Source of the DNA: VXYL01 sp963665195
GTDB taxonomy: Bacteria; Pseudomonadota; Gammaproteobacteria; Pseudomonadales; Azotimanducaceae
NCBI GenBank assembly: GCA_963665195.1
Contig: OY762070.1
Span: forward strand, 3,968,001-4,032,000
Reading direction: 5' to 3'
Length of the DNA: 64,000 bases
Within the stretch, counting starts at the first letter, position 1; each line of letters opens with the position of its first letter. Under the pieces are notes generated by a model that was not told the origin of the DNA, searched no databases, and worked only from the letters and a program-made list of their open reading frames with translations. Shown one piece after another: positions 31,141-40,647 of the stretch. The position numbers were made by a program, and so were the translations under genes.

Positions 31141-31995
31141 TTAGTCGCTCCCCTGCGCGGCCAGATGCTCAGCGAAGAAAGCCACCATCTCGCGGCGGGC
31201 GCGCTCGCCGTTCTCGCCGCGAAAGCCGTGCGCCGCGCCCTCGATCACCACCAGCTCGCTGACCACGCCCGCCTCGCCGAGCGCCTTCGCCATCCGCTCG
31301 CTGTGGCTGATCGGCACTAGCCGATCCTGGTCGCCGTGGATGAGCAGGACAGGCGGATCCTCGGCGCTGACGAAACCGATGGGCGAGACATCGGCGGCCA
31401 GCGCCGGATCGAAATCCAGCGCCGGGAAGCGTTCGCTGGGACCGACCGACTCGCTCAAGTCCACGGGCGGGAAGTAGGCGACGACCGCCTGCACGCCATT
31501 GCCGACGCGCAGCACGGGGTCTTCGGAATCCGCGCTCCCGCTGTCGCTGGCGAGACCGAGCATCAGCGACAAATGCCCGCCAGCGCTGCCGCCGGTCACG
31601 CCAAGGCGATCCGGGTCGATGCCGAAGCGCGCCGCGTTGGCGCGCACATGGCGAACGGCGCGGCGCACGTCCGCCACCGCGTCCGGCACCTTGTAGCGCG
31701 GCGCGCTGCCGTGGTAGACGGTGAACACCGTGAAGCCGGCATCGAGCAGGTGCGCGATGCGGCCGGCCCGCCGTTCCGGCGGCTGCCAGCGCGAGAACCA
31801 GCCGCCGCTCATCATCATCAGCACCGCGGCGCCGTTCGGCTCCTCCATCTGGAAGACATCGTAGACCAGCGCCATGCCGTCCTTGTGGCCGTAGACCACA
31901 TCGGGCGTGATGGTCGGGCCGGCGCTGGCCAGCATCGCCAGCGTCAGAGCGCCGCAGGCGATCGCGCGGCGGCAAGTGGCTTCGAGGTCGTTCAT
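31141..31995 (-). CDS. Alpha/beta hydrolase (HSL / BD-FAE-like esterase), exported
   Basis: This 284-residue esterase or acylpeptidase-like hydrolase starts at ATG 31995 after GGAG. A hydrophobic N-terminus (about residues 10-25) suggests export or anchoring. The nucleophile elbow is GVTGGSAGGHLS, the acid lies in LLIHGDQDRLVP and the His in IEGAAHGFRG. It is the first gene of a two-gene operon with the TauD oxygenase, so it may free the oxygenase substrate from an ester; that is inference. Confidence 0.82.
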   Translation of the reverse strand: MNDLEATCRRAIACGALTLAMLASAGPTITPDVVYGHKDGMALVYDVFQMEEPNGAAVLMMMSGGWFSRWQPPERRAGRIAHLLDAGFTVFTVYHGSAPRYKVPDAVADVRRAVRHVRANAARFGIDPDRLGVTGGSAGGHLSLMLGLASDSGSADSEDPVLRVGNGVQAVVAYFPPVDLSESVGPSERFPALDFDPALAADVSPIGFVSAEDPPVLLIHGDQDRLVPISHSERMAKALGEAGVVSELVVIEGAAHGFRGENGERARREMVAFFAEHLAAQGSD

Positions 31996-32096
31996 GGCGT
32001 CTCCTTCGCGCTGCCTGGCGACGATCATAGCGCCGCCCGCCGGGCGAAGCGTAGGAAGCGTAGAATGTCGCGCCACTGCGACCGAGCATCCGTCCA

Positions 32097-33257
32097 ATGC
32101 CCGCCTCCGACACCGGCGCCGACCTAGCGATCACCTTTGGCATCGAAGAGGAGTTCTTTCTGGTCGACCCGGCGACGGGCGACCTGCTTGCCGATCCGGA
32201 CCCCGCCATCTTCGAGGCCTGCGAGCGCGCTGCCGGGCCGCACAAGGTGGTGCGCGAGTTCCTGCGCTCGCAGATCGAGACCAATACGCGGGTATGCAGC
32301 TCGATCGCGGATCTGCGCAGCGCCGTCCTCGACACCCGCCGCCTGGTGATCGAAGCCGCGAAGCCGTACCGGGCCGTGCCGATGGCCGCCTCGACGCACC
32401 CCTTCGCGGACTGGCGGGAGCAGACGCCCACGCCGCGCGAGCGCTACGAGCGCTTCGCCGTCATCTACCAGGAGACCGTGCGGCGCTTTCTGGTGGGCGG
32501 GATGCACATCCATGCGGGTTTCGGCGACGCCGACTCGCGGGTGCGGGTGATGACTGCCCTGCGCCGCCATCTGCCGGCGCTGCACGCGCTGTCCGGCTCG
32601 TCGCCCTTCAACGCCGGCACCAACACCGGCTTCAAGTCCTTCCGTCTGAACCTCATCGGCGCGCTGCCGCGCACCAGCCTGCCGCCGCCGATGCACTCCA
32701 ACGCGGACTACCAGAATCTCGTCGAGGACTACCGCTATCTCGATTTCATCCAGAACGGCAGCGAACTGTGGTGGGACATCCGGCCGTCGTCGCACCTGCC
32801 CACCGTGGAGATGCGCATCTGCGACGTCTGCACCCGCATCGACGACGCCATGGCCGTCGCCGCCCTCTATGCGACGCTGCTCCGCAAGCTGCTCCGCGAT
32901 TACCACGCCGGCACGCTGCCTGCGGAACCGCCCACCGAACTCATCGTCGAGAATCGCTGGCTGGCGGCCCGCTACGGCGTGTTCGCGTTCCTGGGCGACC
33001 TGTCCGGCGGCGGTCGCGTGGACATCGACGACCATCTGCAGGGCCTCGTGGCCGACCTCGCCGAGGATGCCGCGGCGCTCGATTGCGAGGAGGAACTCGC
33101 GCATGTGCTCGCGATCGTCCGCGAGGGCACCGGCGCGGACCGGCAGATCGACCATTACCGCCTGCGCCGCATGGAAGGCGACAGCGAAGGCGAAGCCCTG
33201 CGCTCCGTAGCGCGTCGGATCATCGACGAAACTCGGCAGGGCGTGGCGGATGCCTAG
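32097..33257 (+). CDS. GCS2 family carboxylate-amine ligase (YbdK-like)
   Basis: This ATP-dependent amide-bond ligase is related to glutamate-cysteine ligase type 2. The 386-residue protein opens with ITFGIEEEFFLVD (metal/ATP-binding Glu cluster), then REFLRSQIETNT, GGMHIHAGF and TVEMRICDVC, all YbdK hallmarks. E. coli YbdK has weak gamma-glutamyl-cysteine activity; the natural substrates of most members are unknown. Start ATG 32097; a TAGAAT lies 30 bases upstream. Its end overlaps the start of an Ntn amidase gene by 8 bp, suggesting that synthesis and hydrolysis of one amide are paired here. Confidence 0.87.
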   Translation: MPASDTGADLAITFGIEEEFFLVDPATGDLLADPDPAIFEACERAAGPHKVVREFLRSQIETNTRVCSSIADLRSAVLDTRRLVIEAAKPYRAVPMAASTHPFADWREQTPTPRERYERFAVIYQETVRRFLVGGMHIHAGFGDADSRVRVMTALRRHLPALHALSGSSPFNAGTNTGFKSFRLNLIGALPRTSLPPPMHSNADYQNLVEDYRYLDFIQNGSELWWDIRPSSHLPTVEMRICDVCTRIDDAMAVAALYATLLRKLLRDYHAGTLPAEPPTELIVENRWLAARYGVFAFLGDLSGGGRVDIDDHLQGLVADLAEDAAALDCEEELAHVLAIVREGTGADRQIDHYRLRRMEGDSEGEALRSVARRIIDETRQGVADA

Positions 33258-35706
33258 CGCATCGACGGCCTTCGCGGCCGCGGCGCTGCTCGGCCTTGGC
33301 GCGACGTTCGCCTGGGCCGCGGAGTACGACGCCGAAGTGCGCCGCACCACCTACGGCATCGTCCATGTGAAGGCGGACGACTGGGGCAGCCTAGGCTACG
33401 GCTACGGCTACGCCTACGCCCAGGACAACTTCTGCGTCGCCATGCGCGGCATCGTCGGCGCCACCGGCCGCAGCGCCGAGTTCTTCGGCGAGGAGGGGGG
33501 CGACCTGCGGGCGGATTTCGTGCTGCGCTTCCTGTTCGGCGACAAGCAGGCGTTCCGCGAGAGCTTTCTGCCGGACTCCAGCCGCCCGGCCGCGCAGCTG
33601 TTCGACGGCTTCGCGGCGGGCATGAACCGCTACCTGCGCGACAAGTCAGCCAGGCTGCCAGCGGACTGCCGTGGCGCGGAGTGGGTGCGCGAAATCGACG
33701 CCGTGGACATCGGCATGCTGCTGGCCCGCGTCGCCTTGCAGGGCAGTTCCGATCAGAGCACCGTGCGCAACGCCATCTACAACGCATCGACGCCGGGCGC
33801 GGGCTCGCCGCCGGCACCGCCCGCCGCGGTGAGCGGGCCACCGGCGCGCATCGGCCCCGCCCAGCTCGAACGGGCGAAGGGCGCCCTGCGGGACTGGGCG
33901 CGGGAGCTTGGCGATACCGACCGAGGCAGCAATGCGCTGGCCATCGGTCGGGATTTCAGCCGCACCGGGAAGGGCTTGCTGCTCGGCAATCCGCATCAGC
34001 CGTGGCACGGCACAGGCAGCTTCTACCAAGTACACCTGACGATCCCGGGCGAGCTGGACGTTGCCGGCGCATCGCTGCACGCCATGCCGTTCGTCGGCAT
34101 CGGCTTCAACCGCGACATCGCCTGGACCCACACGGTCGCTTTCTCGACCCGGTTCACGGTCTACCAGATGCCGCGCAACGCCGCCGACCCCCGGCAGTAC
34201 GGCTACGACGGGGGTTTCCGCGATCTGGCTTCCGAGACCATCACGGTGCAAGTGCGGCGGGAAGACGGGACGCTGGAGAGTCGCTCGCGCACGTTCCACC
34301 GGAGCCACCACGGGCCTCTCGGCAGCCTGATCGACGTCGATCCGCTGCTGCACATCCTCACCGCCGGCACCTATCTGGCCATTCGCGACGTCAACGCGGG
34401 CCGCTACGCCGAGATGGTCGAGCAATATCTGTCCATGGCCCAGGCGGATGGCATGGACGCCTTCACTGCGGCGCTCGCGGGCATCGGCATTCCCGTCTTC
34501 CACACGCTCGCCGCGGACCGCGACGGCAACGCCTTCTACGGCGAAGTAGCCGCCGTCCCGGCACTGACCGCGACGCACTTCTCCAGCCAGTGCATCAACG
34601 GCCCGCTGCCGCTTCTCGCGCGCATCGTCACCAATGACGCGGTGCTGGTTCTCGACGGCGAAAAATCGGCCTGCGAGTGGGGCCAGGAGGTGGACAGCCC
34701 GGTGGGCAGCAACGTCGCGGGCTACCGGTCGCGGCCGAAGCTCCTCACCACGGACTACGTGGGTAACAGCAACGACAGTGGCTGGCTCAGCAATCCGGAT
34801 CAGCCGCTGACCGGCTTCCCCAGTACCTTCGGCTGGCTCGGCCGGGAGGACGCGCCGCAGCTTCTGCGCACGCGCTTGGGGCACCTGATGGTGGCGGAAC
34901 GGCGCGCCGCTGCCGATGGCTTGGCGCACTACTCCGGCTTCAATCTGGGGCTCTTGAAGCGCTTCATGTACCGCAACCGCGTCTACGCCGCGGAGCTGGT
35001 GCTCGACGACGTGCTCACCGTCTGCGGGGATATTCCGCGCAACGCGCTGGCGACCAGCCCCAACGGCCGGGCGCGCCGCGCCTGCGACGTGCTGCGCGAC
35101 TGGGACCGGCATGTCAACGTGGACAGCCGCGGCGCCCAGGTGTTCACCGCCTTCTGGCGCGAGGTCTGGGCCCGGCTTGCGAGCTTGTACACGAACGCGA
35201 TCTCGGACCGGTACTTCTGGCGCGTAGAGTTCGACCCGGGGAAGCCGCTGACGACGCCCCACGGAATCGACCTGTCGCGCACCGAGAATCGCGAATTGGT
35301 GCTGCATGAACTGAGCGATGCGGTACTGAGCCTGGACGCGGCGGGCGTGGCGCTCGATGCGCCGTGGGGCGAAGTGCAGTACTTCGTGCGGCGCGGACGG
35401 CGCATCGCCGTTCACGGCGGCGACGGCAACATGGGCGTCTACGGCGCCATCTCCGCGGGTCTCGTCGACGGCGGCTATACCGAAATCGGCTCTGGCAATT
35501 CCTACCTGCAGGCCGTGACGTGGGACGACAGCGCCTGCCCCATCGCCGACACCATGCTGGTTTCCGGCCAGTCGGACAATCCCAAGTCCTACCGCTACCG
35601 CGACCAGGCCATCCGCTATGCCAAGAAGCTCTGGGTGCGCTTCCCCTTCTGCGAGTCGGACATCAAGAGGCGGCAGCTCGGCGAGACGCTGCACTTGCAG
35701 GAGTAG
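33250..35706 (+). CDS. Penicillin/AHL-acylase family Ntn hydrolase
   Basis: This periplasmic N-terminal-nucleophile amidase has 818 residues. A signal peptide (about 1-23, AWA-AEY) leads into the alpha chain; the linker region ends at the autocleavage site TDRGSNALAIG, where Ser227 becomes the N-terminal nucleophile of the beta chain. GNPHQPWHGTG and AMPFVGIGFNRDIAWTHT follow, as in PvdQ/QuiP-type acylases. Length and order fit the family. Substrates could be acyl-homoserine lactones or other N-acyl amides; context with the overlapping amide ligase hints at a shared metabolite. Confidence 0.88.
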   Translation: MPSASTAFAAAALLGLGATFAWAAEYDAEVRRTTYGIVHVKADDWGSLGYGYGYAYAQDNFCVAMRGIVGATGRSAEFFGEEGGDLRADFVLRFLFGDKQAFRESFLPDSSRPAAQLFDGFAAGMNRYLRDKSARLPADCRGAEWVREIDAVDIGMLLARVALQGSSDQSTVRNAIYNASTPGAGSPPAPPAAVSGPPARIGPAQLERAKGALRDWARELGDTDRGSNALAIGRDFSRTGKGLLLGNPHQPWHGTGSFYQVHLTIPGELDVAGASLHAMPFVGIGFNRDIAWTHTVAFSTRFTVYQMPRNAADPRQYGYDGGFRDLASETITVQVRREDGTLESRSRTFHRSHHGPLGSLIDVDPLLHILTAGTYLAIRDVNAGRYAEMVEQYLSMAQADGMDAFTAALAGIGIPVFHTLAADRDGNAFYGEVAAVPALTATHFSSQCINGPLPLLARIVTNDAVLVLDGEKSACEWGQEVDSPVGSNVAGYRSRPKLLTTDYVGNSNDSGWLSNPDQPLTGFPSTFGWLGREDAPQLLRTRLGHLMVAERRAAADGLAHYSGFNLGLLKRFMYRNRVYAAELVLDDVLTVCGDIPRNALATSPNGRARRACDVLRDWDRHVNVDSRGAQVFTAFWREVWARLASLYTNAISDRYFWRVEFDPGKPLTTPHGIDLSRTENRELVLHELSDAVLSLDAAGVALDAPWGEVQYFVRRGRRIAVHGGDGNMGVYGAISAGLVDGGYTEIGSGNSYLQAVTWDDSACPIADTMLVSGQSDNPKSYRYRDQAIRYAKKLWVRFPFCESDIKRRQLGETLHLQE

Positions 35707-35746
35707 GGATGGCAAGGACTGCGACAGGTTAGCTGAAGGAGGCGCC

Positions 35747-36187
35747 GTGTCGAAGGAACGCTGCGAAGAGGTGATGCGCCGCTACCTCACCGAGGTGGTC
35801 GCGCAAGGCAGGCTGGAACTGATCCCGGAGCTCGCCGCCGAGGATATGACGGACCACACCCAGTCCATCCCGGGTCGCGCTGGCCTCGTGGCCCATGTGA
35901 AGGGGTTTCGCGCGCGCAACCAGGACCTCGAACTCAAGGTGGAACGGATCATCGCCTCGGACGACGAAGTAGTGGGCATTTGGACCTGGCGCGCCACCCA
36001 CAGTACGGACATGTACGGAGTTCCGGCAACGGGCAAGCCACTCGAAGTTCGGGTGGCCAGCCTGTTCCGCCTGCGCGACGGCAAGCTGGTGGACTACCAA
36101 GTCATCAGCGACACCCTGACCGGCTTTCGGCGCATGGGCGCGGATATACGGGTCGGTTCAACGTCGGCGGGTGCCGCCAAGGCGTGA
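35747..36187 (+). CDS. SnoaL-like ester cyclase / NTF2-fold protein
   Basis: This 146-residue cone-shaped NTF2-fold protein starts at GTG 35747 with AAGGAGG at 35736-35742. Conserved features of the SnoaL-like group are RYLTEVV, the AEDMTDHT segment, GVPATGKPLEVR and LVDYQVISDTL. These proteins are cyclases, isomerases or hydratases of small polar substrates; the reaction cannot be assigned. It lies 40 bp after the Ntn amidase and may be the third gene of that operon. Confidence 0.75.
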   Translation: MSKERCEEVMRRYLTEVVAQGRLELIPELAAEDMTDHTQSIPGRAGLVAHVKGFRARNQDLELKVERIIASDDEVVGIWTWRATHSTDMYGVPATGKPLEVRVASLFRLRDGKLVDYQVISDTLTGFRRMGADIRVGSTSAGAAKA

Positions 36188-36439
36188 TCGTGGCGGAGTC
36201 GCCGCTTCGCGTTCGCGGGGTCGAAGCAAGTTGCGGATCGAACATGGCGGTGCGACGCTCGGGGCGACGGTCACGGGCGCACCAATGCGTTGGACGACGG
36301 GCGCGGCGCGGCCCCGGACGACGCCCTAGGACCGTTCATCGAGGGCAACCGCGGCAGCGGAAGCGAGCTCGCCGCTGCGATCTCTGCCATTGGCCCATGA
36401 TGACAAGGCGCTGGAAGCGCTATAGCCGCTCTCCCGGCG

Positions 36440-37534
36440 CTATCGAATAGCTGCGTCTATCACCCGGTCCACCACCGCGTTCGGTTCCCTTGCCCAGCGC
36501 GTCACCACCACCAGATTGCGCTCCGGGACCACGCAAACCACGTTGCCTCCAGCGCCGATGGCGGCGAAGGCGTCTGCCGATGCCCGCCGCCAAGTCTCGC
36601 GCGCCGGGTTCAGCCACCACATGAACCCGTAGCGCGGGTTGATGTCGCTGGGCGTGAGCGCAGCATCCACCCATTCCTCGGTGAGCAGGCGCTGTTCGCC
36701 CCAGCGGCCGCGGGCCAGCATCAGCAGTCCGAACCGGGCGTGGTCCAACGTGCTGATGAAGAGGCCGCCGCCCCAGTGGCCGCCGCCGGGGACGGACGGC
36801 ATGGGCTTGTCGTCGATGGTCAATATGGCGTTGCGGTAGTGGTGCCATGCCCACGATGGCGATGCGCCGATCGGGTCCATGATTTCGCGCCGCAGCACCT
36901 CGGCCAGCGGTTCGCGCCAGACCTGCAGGGCCGCGACGCCGAGGGCATTTACGCGCACGTCGTTGTACTCCCAGAAGGTGCCGGGAGCTTTCAGTTGCCG
37001 GCGTTCGCCCTTCGGGGCGGCGCTGGGGCCAGTCAGCGAGCGGTTGTGATCCACGGTGTCGGGGATGCCGAACAGTTCGCCGCGCCATTCGCTGGTCTGC
37101 TGCAGCAGGTGCTTCCATGTCACCGCCGCATTGTGCTCGCCCGCAAACATGTCGCCGGGCACATAGTCCTTGACCCGGTCGTCGGCGCTGCGGATGAGGC
37201 CGCGATCCAAAGCCAGGCCCACGCAGGTGGCGAGGTAGCTCTTCGTAGCGCTGAACGTCATGTCGACCCGGTTCGGGTCGCCCCACTCGGCGGCGATGAC
37301 GCCGTCCTTCACCACCACGCCGGTGGCGGGGCCGCGCGGCGCAGTCGGGCCGATGATGCGGTTGTGCGGTGGCGGGTCGTCGCGGGCCACCATGCCGCCT
37401 ACGTCGACGGGCCAGTCGATCTCCGAAGCGACGGCGTATTCGCAGGCGGCTTCGAGATCGGCCGGGCGGAAGCCGAGGCTTGCCGGTTCGCCATGCCGCC
37501 AATCGCTGGGCGGCGGAAACTCGATCTGCGTCAT
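36440..37534 (-). CDS. Serine hydrolase, class C beta-lactamase/EstB family (1)
   Basis: This penicillin-binding-protein-fold esterase or peptidase has 364 residues. The nucleophile motif is SATK (Ser95-Lys98) in MTFSATKSY, and the Tyr motif is in WEYNDVRVN. No signal peptide is evident, unlike true AmpC enzymes, so it is probably a cytoplasmic esterase or amidase. ATG 37534 lies 9 bp after the stop of the Nramp-like gene; it is the last gene of a six-gene minus-strand operon that begins with another hydrolase of the same superfamily. Confidence 0.82.
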   Translation of the reverse strand: MTQIEFPPPSDWRHGEPASLGFRPADLEAACEYAVASEIDWPVDVGGMVARDDPPPHNRIIGPTAPRGPATGVVVKDGVIAAEWGDPNRVDMTFSATKSYLATCVGLALDRGLIRSADDRVKDYVPGDMFAGEHNAAVTWKHLLQQTSEWRGELFGIPDTVDHNRSLTGPSAAPKGERRQLKAPGTFWEYNDVRVNALGVAALQVWREPLAEVLRREIMDPIGASPSWAWHHYRNAILTIDDKPMPSVPGGGHWGGGLFISTLDHARFGLLMLARGRWGEQRLLTEEWVDAALTPSDINPRYGFMWWLNPARETWRRASADAFAAIGAGGNVVCVVPERNLVVVTRWAREPNAVVDRVIDAAIR

Positions 37535-37543
37535 CCCGCGCGC

Positions 37544-38968
37544 CTACAGGAACTCCGCCACCTTCGCCCCCACCGTGTACAGCGCGAAGCTGATGTACGT
37601 CGCCGCGCCGATGGAGACCATCAGGATGTTCACGGGCTTGGGGCGCACTTCCGCAGGCAGGTGGCGCAGGTTCATGTACAGCACCGTGGGCACGTAGGCG
37701 GCCATGGCGAAGCCGCTCAGCATGGCGCTGATGAAGAAGAAGTCGAGAGCGCTCACATCGAACGCTTCGAAGAACCAGGTCGCCAGCACGCCGAGGGCCG
37801 AGAGGCCGATGGCGAGGCCGAGGTAAAGCTTGTTGGCAGCGAACCGATGCGCGGCCTTGAAGTTCGTGTGCAGCAGGTCCACCCAGATGCGCACGCCGCC
37901 GTCGAGGCCAGCCAGAACGCTGCTGAAGAGGGCCGCAATGCCGATGATGAGGAACAGGTGCCGTCCGCCCACGCCCATCGTGCCTTCGAGGACGATGGCG
38001 AGGTCCCACACGAGCTGGCTTTCCTGCGGCACGATGCCGGCCGGGTGCAGCACCACCAGTGCGCCGAACATGAACAGGAACATCGTGAAGGTATTGGCGA
38101 TCCAAAAGAAGATCGTGCTGTCCTGCACCACGAAGCGGAACCAGTCGCGGAAGCGGCGCAGATTCTCCGCGGTCGCCGGGAAACGGTAGCCGATCTCGCT
38201 GGCGCCGGATTGCGCCTCGCGCAAGGGGTTCAGCAGCATGGGGATGCGGGCGCCCATGCCGATGCCCTTGTCGCGCAGGTAGTAGGCGTAGAACAGGTTG
38301 CCTAGGCCACCGGCGCCGGCGAAGACGAACGCGCCGAAGAAGCGGTGGAAGGTGAACTCGTCGTCCAGGCTGATCCGGCCGAAGTTGAGCATGCCGCCGA
38401 GCATGTTCTTCACGTCGCCGAGGGTGCCGACGCTGAAGGCGACGACCAGGAGGCCGATCACGATCACCGCCACCATGAAGATGATCGAGCGCTCCACCGA
38501 GGCGTAGATGCGCTTCGGCCCGAAAACGATGGCGAGGGCGATCGCGAACACCACGGCGGTCCAGAACCAATCCGCCCCGGGACCGTCCGTGCCGAAGAAG
38601 AGGATCTTGATCGACGTGCCGGTGGCTCGCCCCCAGCCCGGCAGGAATGCGCCGACGAAAAGCAGCGTCAGGAAGAAATACACCCACCACTTGGAGAGCC
38701 GGGCGAAACCGGTGAGCGGACTTTCGCCCGTGGCCACCGCCCAGCGGCCGATCTCGATGTTGATCCAGAGCTGAAGAAAGACGCCGAGCGCCGCCGCCCA
38801 CATCATCTCCGTGCCGAACTTGGCGGTGATCCACGGCCACAGGATGAGCTCCCCGGAGCCGATGGCCATGCCGATCATCACGGCGCCGGGACCGGTCATC
38901 TTCCAGAAGCTCTTCTCGCGCTCCGGCAGATCGGCGGTGCGCAGGTCAGGGATGTCTAGGGTTTTCAT
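37544..38968 (-). CDS. Nramp-related membrane transporter lacking the canonical metal site
   Basis: This inner-membrane protein has 474 residues, about 11-12 hydrophobic helices and the LeuT-like Nramp layout. The start of helix 1 (MTGPGAVMIGMAIGSGELI) aligns with Nramp, but the metal-binding DPGN is replaced by IGSGE, and helix 6, where MPH is expected, reads VFAGAGGLGNLFYAYYL. So it is a divergent Nramp relative whose cargo need not be a transition metal. ATG 38968 overlaps the upstream membrane-protein stop (ATGA). Substrate uptake for the surrounding hydrolase/aldolase operon is a plausible role. Confidence 0.72.
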   Translation of the reverse strand: MKTLDIPDLRTADLPEREKSFWKMTGPGAVMIGMAIGSGELILWPWITAKFGTEMMWAAALGVFLQLWINIEIGRWAVATGESPLTGFARLSKWWVYFFLTLLFVGAFLPGWGRATGTSIKILFFGTDGPGADWFWTAVVFAIALAIVFGPKRIYASVERSIIFMVAVIVIGLLVVAFSVGTLGDVKNMLGGMLNFGRISLDDEFTFHRFFGAFVFAGAGGLGNLFYAYYLRDKGIGMGARIPMLLNPLREAQSGASEIGYRFPATAENLRRFRDWFRFVVQDSTIFFWIANTFTMFLFMFGALVVLHPAGIVPQESQLVWDLAIVLEGTMGVGGRHLFLIIGIAALFSSVLAGLDGGVRIWVDLLHTNFKAAHRFAANKLYLGLAIGLSALGVLATWFFEAFDVSALDFFFISAMLSGFAMAAYVPTVLYMNLRHLPAEVRPKPVNILMVSIGAATYISFALYTVGAKVAEFL

Positions 38969-39954
38969 TGCCCGAATAGCTCCTTGTTGGCGCGCGGCAG
39001 GAAAAGCACGCCGATGGCGGCGTTGAAGAGCACGAAGAACGTATGCATGACGAAGCTGAACGCGGCGACCTCCGGGTAGTCCGGGAAGAGCACGGTCCAG
39101 AGCAGCAGCGCCCCGGCGTGGAACGGCAGCGGCAGCGCGGCGGCGAGGAAGATCACCGGCAGGAAAGCGAGCATCTGGCCGACGCTCACGTCTACCTGGA
39201 AGAGTTCCAGAGCGAAGGTGTAGACGATCACCGCGCCGATCAGATTCGGGGCCTTGAAGAGCACCGTGAGCAGGTAGTGGATCGGGCGCGCTTGGCGGAA
39301 TGCAGTCAGCACGTTGACGTCTCTAAGGCCGCCGCTGCCGGTTCGGAAGTACAGGATGTGCAGCGGCAGGTAGAGGGCCGCGACAGTCATCACTGTCGGC
39401 AGGATGACCGTCAGCGGCAGCAGCGTGGACGCCTCGCGCACCAGGTCGAAGTCCGCCACCACGCCGATGGCGGAGAAGATCAGCAGTTGGTATATCTCGA
39501 TCAGGCCGAGGAAGATCATGCTCGACAGCGCCCGCCAGCCCGGCACCTGGTAGGTGCGCAGGAGATAAAGCGACATAGCGCCCTTGCCCACCTGCTCGTT
39601 CACCAGCGACAGGATGTAGGCACTCGCCCGGATCGGCAGCACGTTGCGAAGCTTCAGTTCCGGCGCGTTGAACCAGCGCACCACGCGCCAAGTGGCATGG
39701 CTGTCCACCAGGAAGAAGAACACCGAGTACGGGATCATCAACAGCAGCCAGAAGCCCCAATCGGCACCGGCGAAGAAAGCAACCAGGTATTCGACCACCG
39801 TCTGGCCGTCTCGCGCCGCGGCCACTTCCATGCGGGTGTAGACGAGGTAGAAGCAGCCCGCCGCCAAGAGCCACGTGCCGATGCGGAAGGCGATGCCCCA
39901 AGGGGACTTGCGCTTCGGCGCAGCGTCCGGCGTCTCGGTTCCCGCGTCGCTCAT
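38965..39954 (-). CDS. Polytopic membrane protein, possibly flippase-like
   Basis: This 329-residue protein has about eight hydrophobic helices and is of uncertain family. ATG 39954 overlaps the stop of the GNAT gene (ATGA). The loop SLVNEQVGKGAMSLYLLRTY and helical pattern recall the lysylphosphatidylglycerol-synthase membrane region and UPF0104-type flippase-like proteins, but this is a weak resemblance. The short cytoplasmic N-terminus is Pro/Lys rich. Overlapping frames on both sides make it an integral member of the six-gene operon. Confidence 0.55.
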   Translation of the reverse strand: MSDAGTETPDAAPKRKSPWGIAFRIGTWLLAAGCFYLVYTRMEVAAARDGQTVVEYLVAFFAGADWGFWLLLMIPYSVFFFLVDSHATWRVVRWFNAPELKLRNVLPIRASAYILSLVNEQVGKGAMSLYLLRTYQVPGWRALSSMIFLGLIEIYQLLIFSAIGVVADFDLVREASTLLPLTVILPTVMTVAALYLPLHILYFRTGSGGLRDVNVLTAFRQARPIHYLLTVLFKAPNLIGAVIVYTFALELFQVDVSVGQMLAFLPVIFLAAALPLPFHAGALLLWTVLFPDYPEVAAFSFVMHTFFVLFNAAIGVLFLPRANKELFGQ

Positions 39955-40634
39955 AGCCGTACCAGAATCGACATGCCGATTTCCTTGCGCTTGACGAAGC
40001 CGACTTTCTCGTATGCGCGGCTTGCTTGGCGCTCGGACGGGCTGCCGATCCGCACATGCAGAAAGGGCACGCAGCCCCGCCGCTGCTGGCGCAGAACGAC
40101 CTCGCGCACCAGCGCCTGGGCATAGCCGCGGCCCGCGTACGCGGGATCCGTACACACCGCGCTCACCTCGCGATAGCCGGGCAGGCAGATGCGCTCGCCG
40201 GCCATCGACACCAGCTTGCCGCGGTCCAGCACGCCGACGTAGTCGCCGAGCTCCTGCGTGCGGCGCTCGAACGGCCCGGGATCGGTCTCTTTCACGAGGC
40301 GGTACATATCGGGGCCGAGTTCGTCGCCGAGATCCTGCCATTCGACGGCGGACTCTTCCGCCACAACCGGCGCCGGGCAGACCCACTGGCTGAGCGGCAC
40401 CACGGTCGCCAGCCGCCACAGCTTGGGCGGCGGTTCGCCTGGCGAGATGATGGCGACGAACTGACGCGGCTCGACGAATCCGGCGAGTTCCTCAAGCGCC
40501 TCCTGGCTTTGGTCCGCGACGGCAGCGATGGGCGAGACGTCCGGCTGGTAGCGCGCCGCGCGCTCGCCTACCAGCCCGAAGGCCCGCTGTTCGCCGCGTA
40601 ACGCCAGCCAAGCCGGATTGTCGAGTTCCTCCAC
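39951..40634 (-). CDS. GNAT family N-acetyltransferase
   Basis: This 227-residue protein has a C-terminal GNAT domain: AVCTDPAYAGRGYAQALVRE contains the acetyl-CoA-binding R/Q-x-x-G-x-G/A signature, followed by VRIGSPSERQASRAYEKVGF. The N-terminal half is less conserved and may bind the substrate. It starts at GTG 40634. It lies 13 bp after the HpcH aldolase and overlaps the membrane-protein gene. The target amine is unknown. Confidence 0.82.
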   Translation of the reverse strand: MEELDNPAWLALRGEQRAFGLVGERAARYQPDVSPIAAVADQSQEALEELAGFVEPRQFVAIISPGEPPPKLWRLATVVPLSQWVCPAPVVAEESAVEWQDLGDELGPDMYRLVKETDPGPFERRTQELGDYVGVLDRGKLVSMAGERICLPGYREVSAVCTDPAYAGRGYAQALVREVVLRQQRRGCVPFLHVRIGSPSERQASRAYEKVGFVKRKEIGMSILVRL

Positions 40635-40647
40635 GCCGAGGTTCGCT

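Noticed and set aside
36188..36439. Possible gene between the SnoaL-like and serine hydrolase genes
   Set aside because: Only short frames without recognisable start context or motifs; treated as a convergent intergenic gap.
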